Made by a program: the position numbers and the translations under genes. A DNA stretch of 8,561 nt from Reyranella sp. (GTDB lineage Bacteria; Pseudomonadota; Alphaproteobacteria; Reyranellales; Reyranellaceae). Below, one piece after another: positions 1 through 6,187 of the stretch; the first letter of the stretch is position 1; every line of letters starts with the position of its first letter. The stretch lies in the NCBI GenBank assembly GCA_030679805.1, contig JAUXST010000590.1, positions 1 to 8,561 on the forward strand, given 5' to 3'. The notes beneath the pieces are model-generated. The model did no database searches. It saw only the letters and a list, made by a program, of their open reading frames with translations, and had not been told where the DNA came from.

Positions 1-144
1 TGGGAGGCGCATGACATCCGCGCCGCGGCGGCCGGCCGCAAGCGGCTAAAACATCCCAGGAAGGGCGTGCTCACCTTCGAGCACACGAGCTTCCAGGCCA
101 ACGACGATCCGGCGCTGAAGCTCATCGTCTATACCGCCGTGTAG
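1..144 (+). CDS. MmyB-type XRE-family transcriptional regulator, C-terminal fragment (5' end outside window)
   Basis: Frame 1 is open from the window edge to a TAG at 142-144 and gives 47 residues. The tail reads HPRKGVLTFEHTSFQ, then NDDPALKLIVYTAV. A His-Pro/Gly-x-Leu strand, a Phe-Glu-His-Thr-Ser-Phe-Gln strand and a terminal DPxLKLxxYTA strand are what I know as the end of the MmyB-like ligand-binding domain, which follows an N-terminal XRE helix-turn-helix in these regulators. The DNA-binding part is off-window, so the regulator assignment rests only on this tail. It lies 73 nt upstream of, and on the same strand as, the DUF1254/DUF1214 gene. MmyB-type regulators are often next to the enzyme genes they control, so control of that pair is plausible but inferred. 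Confidence 0.72.
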   Translation, partial: WEAHDIRAAAAGRKRLKHPRKGVLTFEHTSFQANDDPALKLIVYTAV

Positions 145-203
145 GACGACCCTGGCGAAGAGTGACCGCTGGAAGCGAATCAGGCCTATGATCGCGTCGA
201 ATC

Positions 204-208
204 GGGAG
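204..208 (+). promoter_or_regulatory. Shine-Dalgarno sequence deciding the DUF1254/DUF1214 start
   Basis: GGGAG lies 9 nt upstream of the ATG at 218. The upstream in-frame ATG at 188 has no comparable purine run before it. It would also add ten charged residues in front of an otherwise textbook signal peptide. The 218 start is therefore preferred. Confidence 0.7.
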
Positions 209-217
209 AAACGTTCC

Positions 218-1708
218 ATGGCGAGAAGAATGGCGATCGGCGCTCTGTTGGCTCTCGCGCTCGTGGGGCCCGCCCTGGCGCAGCCGTCGCGCTACGACGG
301 CCTCAGCAATCTGGCTTACGACGCAGGCTACATGTCGAAGCAGGACACGCGGCTCCTGCTCGACGAGCTCGCCTTTCAGCGCGCGGTGCAGACCTATCTG
401 TGGGCGCAGCCCGTCCTCAACATGTACGGCATGAAGGAGGGCTCAGAGAAGGTCTTCGGCAAGGGCTACAACATCCTGCCGATCTTCAAGCAGCGCCTGA
501 ACGCCAAGACGCTGATCACGACGCCCAACTCCGACGTGATCTATGCGATGGGCTATCTCGACCTGAAGGAAGACGGTCCGCTGGTGATCGAGGTGCCGCC
601 CGGCCTGCAGGGCATCATCGACGATTTTTTCCAGCGGCCGATCGAATCGATCGGGCCGATCGGCGGCCGGACCTGGAGCGGCGACGTCGGCTTGCCCGGA
701 CCCGATGGCGGCAAGGGCGGTAAGTACCTGATCCTGCCGCCCGACTACAAGGGCCAGATCCCGCCTGGACATTTCACCTATCGCTCGCGCACCTACGGCG
801 TGTTCGTGTTCTGGCGCGGCTTCTTCACCGATCCGAAGAAGCTCGAGGAGCCGGTGCGCATCATGGAGCAGACGCGCATCTATCCGCTGGGCAAGAAGGC
901 CACGGCGAAGAAGATGGAGTTCCCCGATGCCTCGGGCGTCCCTGCAAACATGCTCTATCCGCAGGACGGCACCGCCTTCGACATGCTCGCCCGCTTCATC
1001 GACCACGAGTATGTCGAGCCCGCCGACCTCGAGATGCGCGGCATGGCCGCGGCACTGGGCATCGTGAAGGGCCAGCCGTTCAAGCCCGACGACAAATTCC
1101 GCACCCTGCTCGACAAGGCCGCGCGCACCGCCTCGCGCATCGGCCATGTCATCGCCTACACGCCGTCGTCCCTGGTGGCGAGCGGCCTGTGGTATCCCGA
1201 CCGGCACTGGATCAATGCCTTCCCGGGCAATCCCAACTTCACCGCGCCCTCGTTCAACTATCTCGACTCGCGCACCGGCTTCTTCACCTACGCCTATTCG
1301 ACCAGCCCCGGCATGGCCACGACGATGGAGAATGTCGGCGCCAAATATCTGACGACCTTCACCGACGCCGACACCGATTTCCTGAACGGCAGCCGCAGCT
1401 ACAGACTGCGGCTGCCGGCCGAGGTCCCGGCCCGGATCTTCTGGTCGGCCGCGGTCTACGATCCGCTGAGCGGCTCTGGCCTCGACAATGGCCAGCCGTT
1501 CCCCTCGCTCAACACCATGGACAAGCCGGTGAAGAATGCCGACGGTTCGACCGATATCTACTTCGGCCCGGAGTCGCCCGGCGCGGGCAAGAACTGGCTG
1601 CGCACCGTTCCCGACAAGGGCTTCTTCGTCATCTTCAGGCTCTACGGGCCGACCAAGGCGTTTTACGACAAGAATTGGAAACCCGGCGACATCGAAAAGG
1701 TGAAATGA
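218..1708 (+). CDS. Exported DUF1254/DUF1214 domain protein
   Basis: The protein is 496 residues from the ATG at 218; an in-frame ATG at 188 would add ten residues. Residues 1-21 (MARRMAIGALLALALVGPALA, cleavage expected after ALA) form a Sec signal peptide, so the mature protein should be periplasmic or secreted. The N-terminal half carries the DUF1254 signature: TTPNSDVIYAMGYLDL at about 100-115, followed by PLVIEVP at 121-127. A Gly-rich GGKGGKYLILPP lies near 164-175. The C-terminal ~110 residues match DUF1214: GLDNGQPFPSLN, a DGS..IYFGPESP segment, NWLRTVP and a final RLYGPTKAFYDKNWKPGDIE. Length and domain order are normal for the family. I know of no established biochemical activity for these domains, so none is given. 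The stop overlaps the start of the metallo-hydrolase gene (ATGA at 1705-1708), so the two are co-translated. An MmyB-type regulator lies just upstream. Confidence 0.9.
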   Translation: MARRMAIGALLALALVGPALAQPSRYDGLSNLAYDAGYMSKQDTRLLLDELAFQRAVQTYLWAQPVLNMYGMKEGSEKVFGKGYNILPIFKQRLNAKTLITTPNSDVIYAMGYLDLKEDGPLVIEVPPGLQGIIDDFFQRPIESIGPIGGRTWSGDVGLPGPDGGKGGKYLILPPDYKGQIPPGHFTYRSRTYGVFVFWRGFFTDPKKLEEPVRIMEQTRIYPLGKKATAKKMEFPDASGVPANMLYPQDGTAFDMLARFIDHEYVEPADLEMRGMAAALGIVKGQPFKPDDKFRTLLDKAARTASRIGHVIAYTPSSLVASGLWYPDRHWINAFPGNPNFTAPSFNYLDSRTGFFTYAYSTSPGMATTMENVGAKYLTTFTDADTDFLNGSRSYRLRLPAEVPARIFWSAAVYDPLSGSGLDNGQPFPSLNTMDKPVKNADGSTDIYFGPESPGAGKNWLRTVPDKGFFVIFRLYGPTKAFYDKNWKPGDIEKVK

Positions 1709-2610
1709 CCATGCAGGATCGTCATATCGGCGACGTTCGCGTCACCCGCATCGAAGAGCAGATGGGGCCGGGCTTTCCGGCCAAGGATTTCTTCCCCGAG
1801 TTCGAGGCCGAGACTTTCAAGGCCGAGCAGCACTGGCTGGCGCCGAACTACTTCCAGGCCGAGAGCGGCCGGCTGATGACGTCGATCCATTCCTGGCTGC
1901 TGCGCACCGGCAAATACACGATCCTGGTCGACGCCTGCAGCGGCAACCACAAGCCGCGCCCGGGCATGCCGCGCTTCGACATGCTGAACACCAAGTATAT
2001 CGAACGCCTGCGCGAAGCGGGCGTGGAGCCGGAAGAGATCGACTTCGTGATGTGCACGCACCTGCATGTCGATCACGTGGGATGGAACACGAAGCTGGAG
2101 AACGGCAAGTGGGTGCCGACTTTTCCCAACGCCAAGTACGTGATGTCGCGCACCGACCACGATCATTGGGCCGCCGTCGCCAAGCGGCCGGGCTCGGTTC
2201 CCTTCGAGGTCAATACTTATAACGACTCGGTGCTGCCCATCGTCGAGGCGAAGATGGCGGAGTTCGTGTCGGGCGATCATGCGATGTGCGGCTGCCTGAC
2301 GCTGAAACCCGCGCCCGGGCATACGCCAGGCCAGATCCGGCTCGATCTCGACTCGCGCGGCAAGCGGGCGATCTTCCCGGGCGACGCGCTGCACAACCCT
2401 GTGCAGGTGCCGCTGTGGAAGTGGAACAGCGTCTTCTGCGAGGACCGCGACCTGGCGCGCGCTACGCGCAACACGCTGTTGGCCGATTGCGTGGAGCAGG
2501 GGGCGCTCCTCATGCCGGCCCATTTCGGCTCGCCGCACGCCGCCTACATCAAGGCCAACGGCGACCGCTTCGAACTCGACTGGGACCACGACAACGCGCG
2601 GGGGCGATGA
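1705..2610 (+). CDS. Metallo-beta-lactamase-fold hydrolase
   Basis: A 301-residue protein with the full metal-site set of the MBL superfamily: HLHVDH at residues 119-124 (His119, His121, Asp123, His124), His206 in PGHTPGQ, Asp227 in FPGDAL and His273 in PAHFGSPH. This predicts a two-metal hydrolase. The layout resembles the lactonase-like branch (AttM/AiiA and many uncharacterised hydrolases), but I cannot assign a substrate. There is no signal peptide, so it should be cytoplasmic, unlike its exported partner upstream. The ATG at 1705 overlaps the previous stop in an ATGA junction. An ATG at 1711 is an alternative: AAGG at 1697-1700 lies 4 nt from the first and 10 nt from the second. The reading frame is open back to 1189, but that part overlaps the DUF1254/DUF1214 gene and is a shadow. 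The gene ends 18 nt from the convergent higA stop, and I see no terminator hairpin between them. Confidence 0.92.
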   Translation: MTMQDRHIGDVRVTRIEEQMGPGFPAKDFFPEFEAETFKAEQHWLAPNYFQAESGRLMTSIHSWLLRTGKYTILVDACSGNHKPRPGMPRFDMLNTKYIERLREAGVEPEEIDFVMCTHLHVDHVGWNTKLENGKWVPTFPNAKYVMSRTDHDHWAAVAKRPGSVPFEVNTYNDSVLPIVEAKMAEFVSGDHAMCGCLTLKPAPGHTPGQIRLDLDSRGKRAIFPGDALHNPVQVPLWKWNSVFCEDRDLARATRNTLLADCVEQGALLMPAHFGSPHAAYIKANGDRFELDWDHDNARGR

Positions 2611-2628
2611 ACCACGTCTCGTCCGTGC

Positions 2629-2949
2629 CTAAGCGGCGTGGGGCTGGATGGCCTTCAGCTCGCGCGCAATCTTGCGGCGCCGTTCCATCAGTTCGAAATC
2701 GGATTGGAGGCCGATGAACATGCCTTCGGAAACGCCGAAGTAGCGTGCGAGGCGCAGGTCCGTGTCGGCTGTGACCGCCCGCTTGCCCAGCACGATCTCA
2801 TTGATGCGGCGCGGCGGTACGCCGAGCGCGCGCGCAAGTGCGTTCTGCGTGAGCCCCATTGGCTTCATGAATTCCTCCGCCAGGATCTCGCCCGGGTGGG
2901 GATTGCGAAGAAGCGGGCTTCTAGCGGTGGTAGTCGACGATTTCGACAT
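2629..2949 (-). CDS. higA: HigA-family antitoxin (XRE helix-turn-helix)
   Basis: A 106-residue protein. PHPGEILAEEFMKPMGLTQ at residues 18-35 is the HigA hallmark: a His-Pro-Gly-Glu-Ile-Leu motif leading into the helix-turn-helix. The DNA-binding helices run from about 33 to 72 (LTQNALARALGV, RRINEIVLGKR, ADTDLRLARYFG). HigA proteins bind and neutralise HigB and repress their own operon. The start is fixed by a strong GGAGG 8 nt upstream (complement of 2958-2962), inside the higB coding region. No alternative start exists between this ATG and the conserved motif. The gene overlaps the 3' end of higB by 29 nt, so it is made from the same transcript. Length is normal for the family. Its stop faces the stop of the convergent metallo-hydrolase gene. 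Confidence 0.93.
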   Translation of the reverse strand: MSKSSTTTARSPLLRNPHPGEILAEEFMKPMGLTQNALARALGVPPRRINEIVLGKRAVTADTDLRLARYFGVSEGMFIGLQSDFELMERRRKIARELKAIQPHAA

Positions 2950-3205
2950 CGATCGGTCCTCCGGCGGTCCACACGAAACAAATCCGCCACTGGTCGTTGA
3001 TCCGGATATTGTGCTGGCCCGACCTGTCGGCCCTGAGCGCCTCGAGGCGATTGCTGGGCGGCACGCGCAGATCGTTCAAGTCACGCGATTGATTGAGCAG
3101 ACGCAATTTCCGGAGCGCCACGTTCTGAATATCTGACGGCAGGCGACGATTTTTCTCGCCCCGCCAGATGCGTGCAGTCTCCGTATCGCGAAAGCTGACG
3201 ATCAT
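2921..3205 (-). CDS. higB: HigB-family toxin (RelE/ParE superfamily ribosome-dependent mRNA interferase)
   Basis: A 94-residue basic protein typical in size for HigB. Seen features are the N-terminal MIVSFRDTETARIWRGE, the central RLEALRADRSGQHNIRINDQWRI core at about 53-75, and the C-terminal VEIVDYHR. The Asp-Tyr-His at 91-93 corresponds to the terminal catalytic cluster known in HigB, where the toxin cleaves mRNA on the ribosome. The basic residues of the core look intact, so the toxin is probably functional. Toxin-first order followed by a HigA antitoxin is the usual higBA layout. An inverted repeat (3213-3227) lies 7 nt upstream of the ATG and probably serves as the operator. The upstream tctC-like gene ends 69 nt away on the same strand, so some read-through is possible. 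Confidence 0.93.
   Translation of the reverse strand: MIVSFRDTETARIWRGEKNRRLPSDIQNVALRKLRLLNQSRDLNDLRVPPSNRLEALRADRSGQHNIRINDQWRICFVWTAGGPIDVEIVDYHR
2958..2962 (-). promoter_or_regulatory. Shine-Dalgarno sequence of higA, inside higB
   Basis: GGAGG on the minus strand lies 8 nt before the higA ATG at 2949 and within the last codons of higB. It supports the long 29-nt gene overlap as real. It also suggests that the antitoxin has its own strong initiation signal, whereas higB has only a weak GGGCG before its ATG. Confidence 0.65.
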
Positions 3206-3212
3206 TCGCCCG

Positions 3213-3227
3213 TAACGTATAACGTTA
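3213..3227. promoter_or_regulatory. Inverted repeat TAACGT-ATA-ACGTTA, probable HigA operator
   Basis: A perfect 6-3-6 inverted repeat extends with one mismatch to 9-bp arms (CCGTAACGT / ACGTTATGG, 3210-3230). It is the most AT-rich patch in its GC-rich surroundings and lies 7 nt upstream of the higB start. HigA antitoxins repress their operon by binding palindromes at this position. On the minus strand, TATACG within the repeat and TTGCGA about 15 nt upstream could serve as -10 and -35 elements. That promoter reading is weak because the spacer is short. Confidence 0.6.
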
Positions 3228-3274
3228 TGGCGCTAATCGCAAGCCCCGACAGTGCCGTCCGCTAGACTGAGACG

Positions 3275-4246
3275 TCACTGCGTCGTGATCTTCGCCGTCT
3301 CGACGATGCCCTTCCACTTGGGCACTTCGGCGCTGATCATGGCGGCGAATTCCTGCGGTGTGCTGGCGGTGGCGATGCAGCCGTAGCCCACGAATTTCTG
3401 CTGCAGCGCGGGGCTCGCCAGCACCTCGCGGATGGCAGCGTTCAATTTGGCGATCACCGGCGCGGGCGTGCCCGCCGGCGCCAGGATGCCGAACCAGACA
3501 TTGACCTCGAAGCCTTTCAGCGATTGCCCGATGGTGGGTGCGCCCGGCATCAGCGGCGAGGGCTTGGCCGTCGACACGCCGAGCAGCTTCAGCTTTCCGC
3601 CCTTGACCGCGGAGTCCATCGTGTCGGACGAGGTGGTGAGCAGCATTTTCACCTCGCCGTTCAGCACCGCCATGGTCGAGGGCGCCTGGCCCTTGTAGGG
3701 CACGTGGATCAGTTTCAGGCCGGCGTCCTTGCCGAACAGTTCGGTGGCGAGGTGGCCCAGCGAGCCCGCGCCCGCCGTGGCATATTCGACCCCGCCTGGC
3801 TGCGCCTTGGCCCAGGCGATGAACTCCGCGACGTTGCTGGCGGGAACACTCGGATGCACGACCAGCACCAGCGGCGCGATCGAGACCAGCGAGACCGGCT
3901 CGAAGTCCTTTACCGGATCGTAGCCCACGTCCTTCTGGATCAGCGGCACGATGGCGCTCGGGCCATTGTTGCCGAAGATCAGCGTATAGCCGTCGGGTGC
4001 CGAGGCCGCGACCTGCTTGGTGGCGATGGCGCCGGCCGCGCCCGCCTTGTTGTCAACGATCACCGTGTGGCCCAGTACCTTCGACAGCGGCTCCTGCAGG
4101 GTGCGCGCCATGATGTCGGTGGTGCCGCCCGGAGCGTAAGGCACGATCAGCCGGATCGGCTTGTCGGGATAGGGCGCCTGGGCCACGGCCGGCAGCGCAC
4201 CAAGGGCGAAGGCGAGACACAGCAGGCCCATCCGTCTTTTCATCAT
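3275..4246 (-). CDS. Bug/TctC-family periplasmic solute-binding protein (tripartite tricarboxylate transporter type)
   Basis: The protein is 323 residues from the ATG at 4246. Residues 1-22 form a Sec signal peptide (KRR n-region, hydrophobic core, AVA before QA). The mature start YPDKPIRLIVPYAPGGTTD (26-44) is the Bug-family signature. The PGG..D loop and VDNKAGAAGAIAT (64-76) are binding-site elements of this fold, which usually holds a carboxylate. Length is typical. GGAGG (complement of 4252-4256) lies 5 nt from the first ATG and 8 nt from a second at 4243, so either may be used. The same frame is open to 4531, but that part lies inside caiB. The first ATG overlaps the caiB stop (ATGA), indicating translational coupling. 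No TctA or TctB membrane subunit is in the window. Orphan binders are common in this family. The ligand is not predictable here. Confidence 0.93.
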   Translation of the reverse strand: MMKRRMGLLCLAFALGALPAVAQAPYPDKPIRLIVPYAPGGTTDIMARTLQEPLSKVLGHTVIVDNKAGAAGAIATKQVAASAPDGYTLIFGNNGPSAIVPLIQKDVGYDPVKDFEPVSLVSIAPLVLVVHPSVPASNVAEFIAWAKAQPGGVEYATAGAGSLGHLATELFGKDAGLKLIHVPYKGQAPSTMAVLNGEVKMLLTTSSDTMDSAVKGGKLKLLGVSTAKPSPLMPGAPTIGQSLKGFEVNVWFGILAPAGTPAPVIAKLNAAIREVLASPALQQKFVGYGCIATASTPQEFAAMISAEVPKWKGIVETAKITTQ

Positions 4247-5385
4247 TTTTTCCTCCCTCGAACTTTCTTGGCGATCTTCTTGAGTGTTGCTTCGGTGTCG
4301 GCGCCGAGCGCTGGTACATCGGAGCCGACGCCGACCGAACCGTCGGCGAATTGGAAAGGCGGGTTTGGCACCAGGAAGGCACCGGCCCCGTCGTTCACCG
4401 TGGCCAGCGAACCGCGCGCGGCGAGCTGAGGATCGGCCATCGCCTCGGCGACGCTGAGGTAGCGCGAGCAGGGCACGCCCGCCGCCATCAGCAGATCCTC
4501 GCATTGGCGCGCCGGTCGCGGGCTCGTCCATGTCTCAATGGCCGCCATCAGCGCATCCCAGTGCGTCGTGCGGGCAGCCACGGTGGCGAAGCGCGGATCG
4601 GCTTTCCACTCGGGATGGCCCACCGCGTCGGCAAGCTGTTCGAAGTTGCGCTGGTTCACCGGTGCCACGATCACGAAGCCGTCGCGCGCCCGCATCGGTA
4701 CATAGAGCGGCCGCCGCTCCTTCGACGGGAACTGTGCCTCCTGGCATTCGAAGACCAGCAGGTTGATCATTGAATCCATCAGCGCCACGTCGATGAACTG
4801 GCCGTTGCCGTGGCGCAGACGCGCGATCAGCGCTGTCTGGATGGCACCGAAGGCATAGACCGCGGCCAGAACGTCGGCCACGAAGATGCCGGTCTTGGCC
4901 GGCTTGTCCTGCCCGTCTTGATAGGTGAACTGGGTATGATCGAAGCCGCTCGCGGCATGGATCACGGGCGCATAGGCCGGCTGCTCGGCGCGTGGGCCGG
5001 TCTGGCCGAATCCCGAGATCGAGCAATAGACGAGGTTGGGTTTTGCCGCCGCGAGCGCGGCGTAGTCGAGGCCGAGGCGCTTCATGACGCCGGGCCTAAA
5101 ATTCTCGACCACGACGTCGCTTGCGGCGACGAGGTCCTGGGCGGCCTCGCGTCCCACGGCGCTCTTGAGATCGAGCGCGACGCTCTTCTTGCCGGCGTTG
5201 AGATGCCCGAAGTAGGTGCTGTGGCCCTGGCGCAGCGGCGGGCGCGTGCGGATATGGTCGCCGTGCGGCTCCTCGATCTTCAGCACCTCGGCGCCGCAGT
5301 CGGCCAGCAGGCGCGTGCAGTAGGGCCCGGCGATCATGCTGGTGAAATCGACGACTCGCATGCCGGCGAGGGGTTTCATCATCAT
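4243..5385 (-). CDS. CaiB/BaiF (family III) acyl-CoA transferase
   Basis: A 380-residue protein of normal family length. The start MKPLAGMRVVDFTSMIAGPYCTRLLADCGAEVLKIEEP is the canonical N-terminus, here cited by position (residues 3-40). VVENFRPGVMKRLGLDY lies at 91-107. The catalytic aspartate expected for family III (Asp169 of formyl-CoA transferase) aligns with Asp204 in VALMDSM. These enzymes move CoA from a donor thioester to a carboxylate through an aspartyl-CoA intermediate, so the likely role is activation of an imported acid. Three consecutive ATGs (5385, 5382, 5379) compete as starts. The only Shine-Dalgarno-like GGAGG is 11 nt before the first and lies inside the stem of the palindrome at 5387-5439. 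The stop overlaps the solute-binder start by 4 nt. The C-terminus is unusually basic (KKIAKKVRGRKK). Donor and acceptor cannot be told from the sequence. Confidence 0.93.
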   Translation of the reverse strand: MMMKPLAGMRVVDFTSMIAGPYCTRLLADCGAEVLKIEEPHGDHIRTRPPLRQGHSTYFGHLNAGKKSVALDLKSAVGREAAQDLVAASDVVVENFRPGVMKRLGLDYAALAAAKPNLVYCSISGFGQTGPRAEQPAYAPVIHAASGFDHTQFTYQDGQDKPAKTGIFVADVLAAVYAFGAIQTALIARLRHGNGQFIDVALMDSMINLLVFECQEAQFPSKERRPLYVPMRARDGFVIVAPVNQRNFEQLADAVGHPEWKADPRFATVAARTTHWDALMAAIETWTSPRPARQCEDLLMAAGVPCSRYLSVAEAMADPQLAARGSLATVNDGAGAFLVPNPPFQFADGSVGVGSDVPALGADTEATLKKIAKKVRGRKK

Positions 5386-5386
5386 T

Positions 5387-5439
5387 GGACCGCGGGCCTC
5401 CAGGCCCGCTCATGAGGCGGGCCTGGAGGCCCGCGGTCC
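5387..5439. repeat. Nested palindrome, REP-like element between gntR and caiB
   Basis: Two perfect 23-bp inverted arms (5387-5409 and 5417-5439) enclose a 7-nt loop TCATGAG. Each arm carries a further perfect palindrome, GCGGGCCT-CC-AGGCCCGC in the left arm and GCGGGCCT-GG-AGGCCCGC in the right, plus an outer GGACC or GGTCC extension. The DNA or RNA can therefore fold as one long hairpin or as two short ones. The element fills most of the 67-nt gap between the GntR and CaiB genes. No T-tract follows on either strand, so it is not a classic intrinsic terminator. Compact, GC-rich, nested inverted repeats in intergenic spaces resemble dispersed REP-type elements. That it is multicopy is inference from its form, because only one copy is in the window. 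Confidence 0.85.
5397..5401 (-). promoter_or_regulatory. Shine-Dalgarno-like GGAGG for caiB, buried in the palindrome stem
   Basis: GGAGG on the minus strand lies 11 nt before the first of three caiB ATGs (14 and 17 nt before the others). It sits within the second arm of the palindrome, so it would be paired in either the long or the short hairpin. No other ribosome-binding-like sequence is near the start. Confidence 0.4.
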
Positions 5440-5452
5440 GCATGAGCAACCA

Positions 5453-6187
5453 TCAATTCATCCCCTTCTTCGCGCGATGCGGCGCCATGCGGTCGCGGTA
5501 GCGGCCACGCAGGCTCTCGAGATGCTCGGTCATCGCCGTCACCGCGGCGTCGGCGTCGCGCTTGTGGAGGGCGGCGAGCAGGCGACGGCGCGCCTTGATG
5601 GTGAGGTCGTTGCGCTCGCCGCCGGCGGCGTGGGCGAAGTCGCGCATGACCTCCATCAGCGCCCCCATGAGCATCGCCATGACGGCGTTGCCGGTGGCGC
5701 GGGCCAACAGATTGTGGAACTCGATGTGGATGTCGATCTTGTCGTCGTAGCGCTTGGCTTTTAGCAGCCGCTCGGCCTCGTCGACATTGGCGCTCAGCGC
5801 CGCGAGATCGGCCTCGGTGGCGCGCGCGCAGGCATTGCGCACGACCGTCGAGGCGAGCCACAGCCTGGCCTCGGTGAGCTCGTCGAGCGATACGCTGCCG
5901 AGCTGGTAAAGGTTGCGGAAGCTGTCGCCGATCAGGCCGGGGTCGCCCTGGCCGATGAAGGCACCGCCGTGCGCACCTGCCTGCAAGGCGATGAGACCGG
6001 TGCGCTCGAGATTGCGTAGCGCCTCGCGCACCGCGCCGCGGCTCACGCCAAAGCTCTCCGCCAACTCGCGCTCCGGCGGCAGCTTATCGCCCGAGCGCAG
6101 TTCGCCCGAAGCGATGCGCACCTGGATCTCGGCCGAGACCTGGTCGGACAGGCGCCGGCGCTTGATCGGGGCGAAGTCCTGGCTCAC
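5453..6187 (-). CDS. GntR-family transcriptional regulator, FadR/FCD subfamily
   Basis: A 244-residue protein. The N-terminal winged helix-turn-helix spans about 12-78, with SGELRSGDKLPPERELAES (27-45), FGVSRGAVREALRNLERTG (46-64) and a wing ending GAHGGAFI. The all-helical FCD effector domain covers about 100-230 (DELTEARLWLAS, then HIEFHNLLARATGN at 154-167). FCD domains usually hold a metal through one Asp or Glu and three His. Here His158 and His222 fit, but the expected Asp is His154 and the first His of the usual EHRAI helix appears to be Arg200. Metal binding may therefore be altered or lost. It starts with GTG, which overlaps the preceding alpha-subunit stop (GTGA), and has a good GGGAG 7 nt upstream. 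It is thus co-translated with the catabolic genes it probably controls. Its effector is likely an acid or acyl-CoA of that pathway (inference). Confidence 0.93.
   Translation of the reverse strand: MSQDFAPIKRRRLSDQVSAEIQVRIASGELRSGDKLPPERELAESFGVSRGAVREALRNLERTGLIALQAGAHGGAFIGQGDPGLIGDSFRNLYQLGSVSLDELTEARLWLASTVVRNACARATEADLAALSANVDEAERLLKAKRYDDKIDIHIEFHNLLARATGNAVMAMLMGALMEVMRDFAHAAGGERNDLTIKARRRLLAALHKRDADAAVTAMTEHLESLRGRYRDRMAPHRAKKGMN

Noticed and set aside
638..654. GATC-rich 8-1-8 palindrome CCGATCGA-A-TCGATCGG
   Set aside because: It lies inside the DUF1254/DUF1214 coding region and encodes an ordinary Pro-Ile-Glu-Ser-Ile-Gly stretch. Short palindromes of this size are expected by chance.
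443..1207. Minus-strand frame inside the DUF1254/DUF1214 gene
   Set aside because: Composition is typical of a shadow frame, with no recognisable motif, and it is fully nested in a convincing gene.
1663..2589. Minus-strand frame opposite the metallo-hydrolase gene
   Set aside because: It mirrors the hydrolase codons; the sense frame carries the complete metal-binding motif set.
2611..2628. Possible shared terminator between the convergent metallo-hydrolase and higA genes
   Set aside because: The 18-nt gap has no inverted repeat or T-tract that I can see.
3524..4429. Plus-strand frame opposite the solute-binder gene
   Set aside because: No domain, Arg/His/Gly-rich translation, antisense to a clear Bug-family gene.
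4247..4531. N-terminal extension of the solute-binder frame
   Set aside because: It lies within caiB, and the signal peptide begins only at 4246, right after a strong GGAGG.
5387..5439. Intrinsic terminator between gntR and caiB
   Set aside because: The stem is strong, but no T-tract follows on either strand. The caiB start codons follow at once on the minus strand, so a terminator call is not supported.
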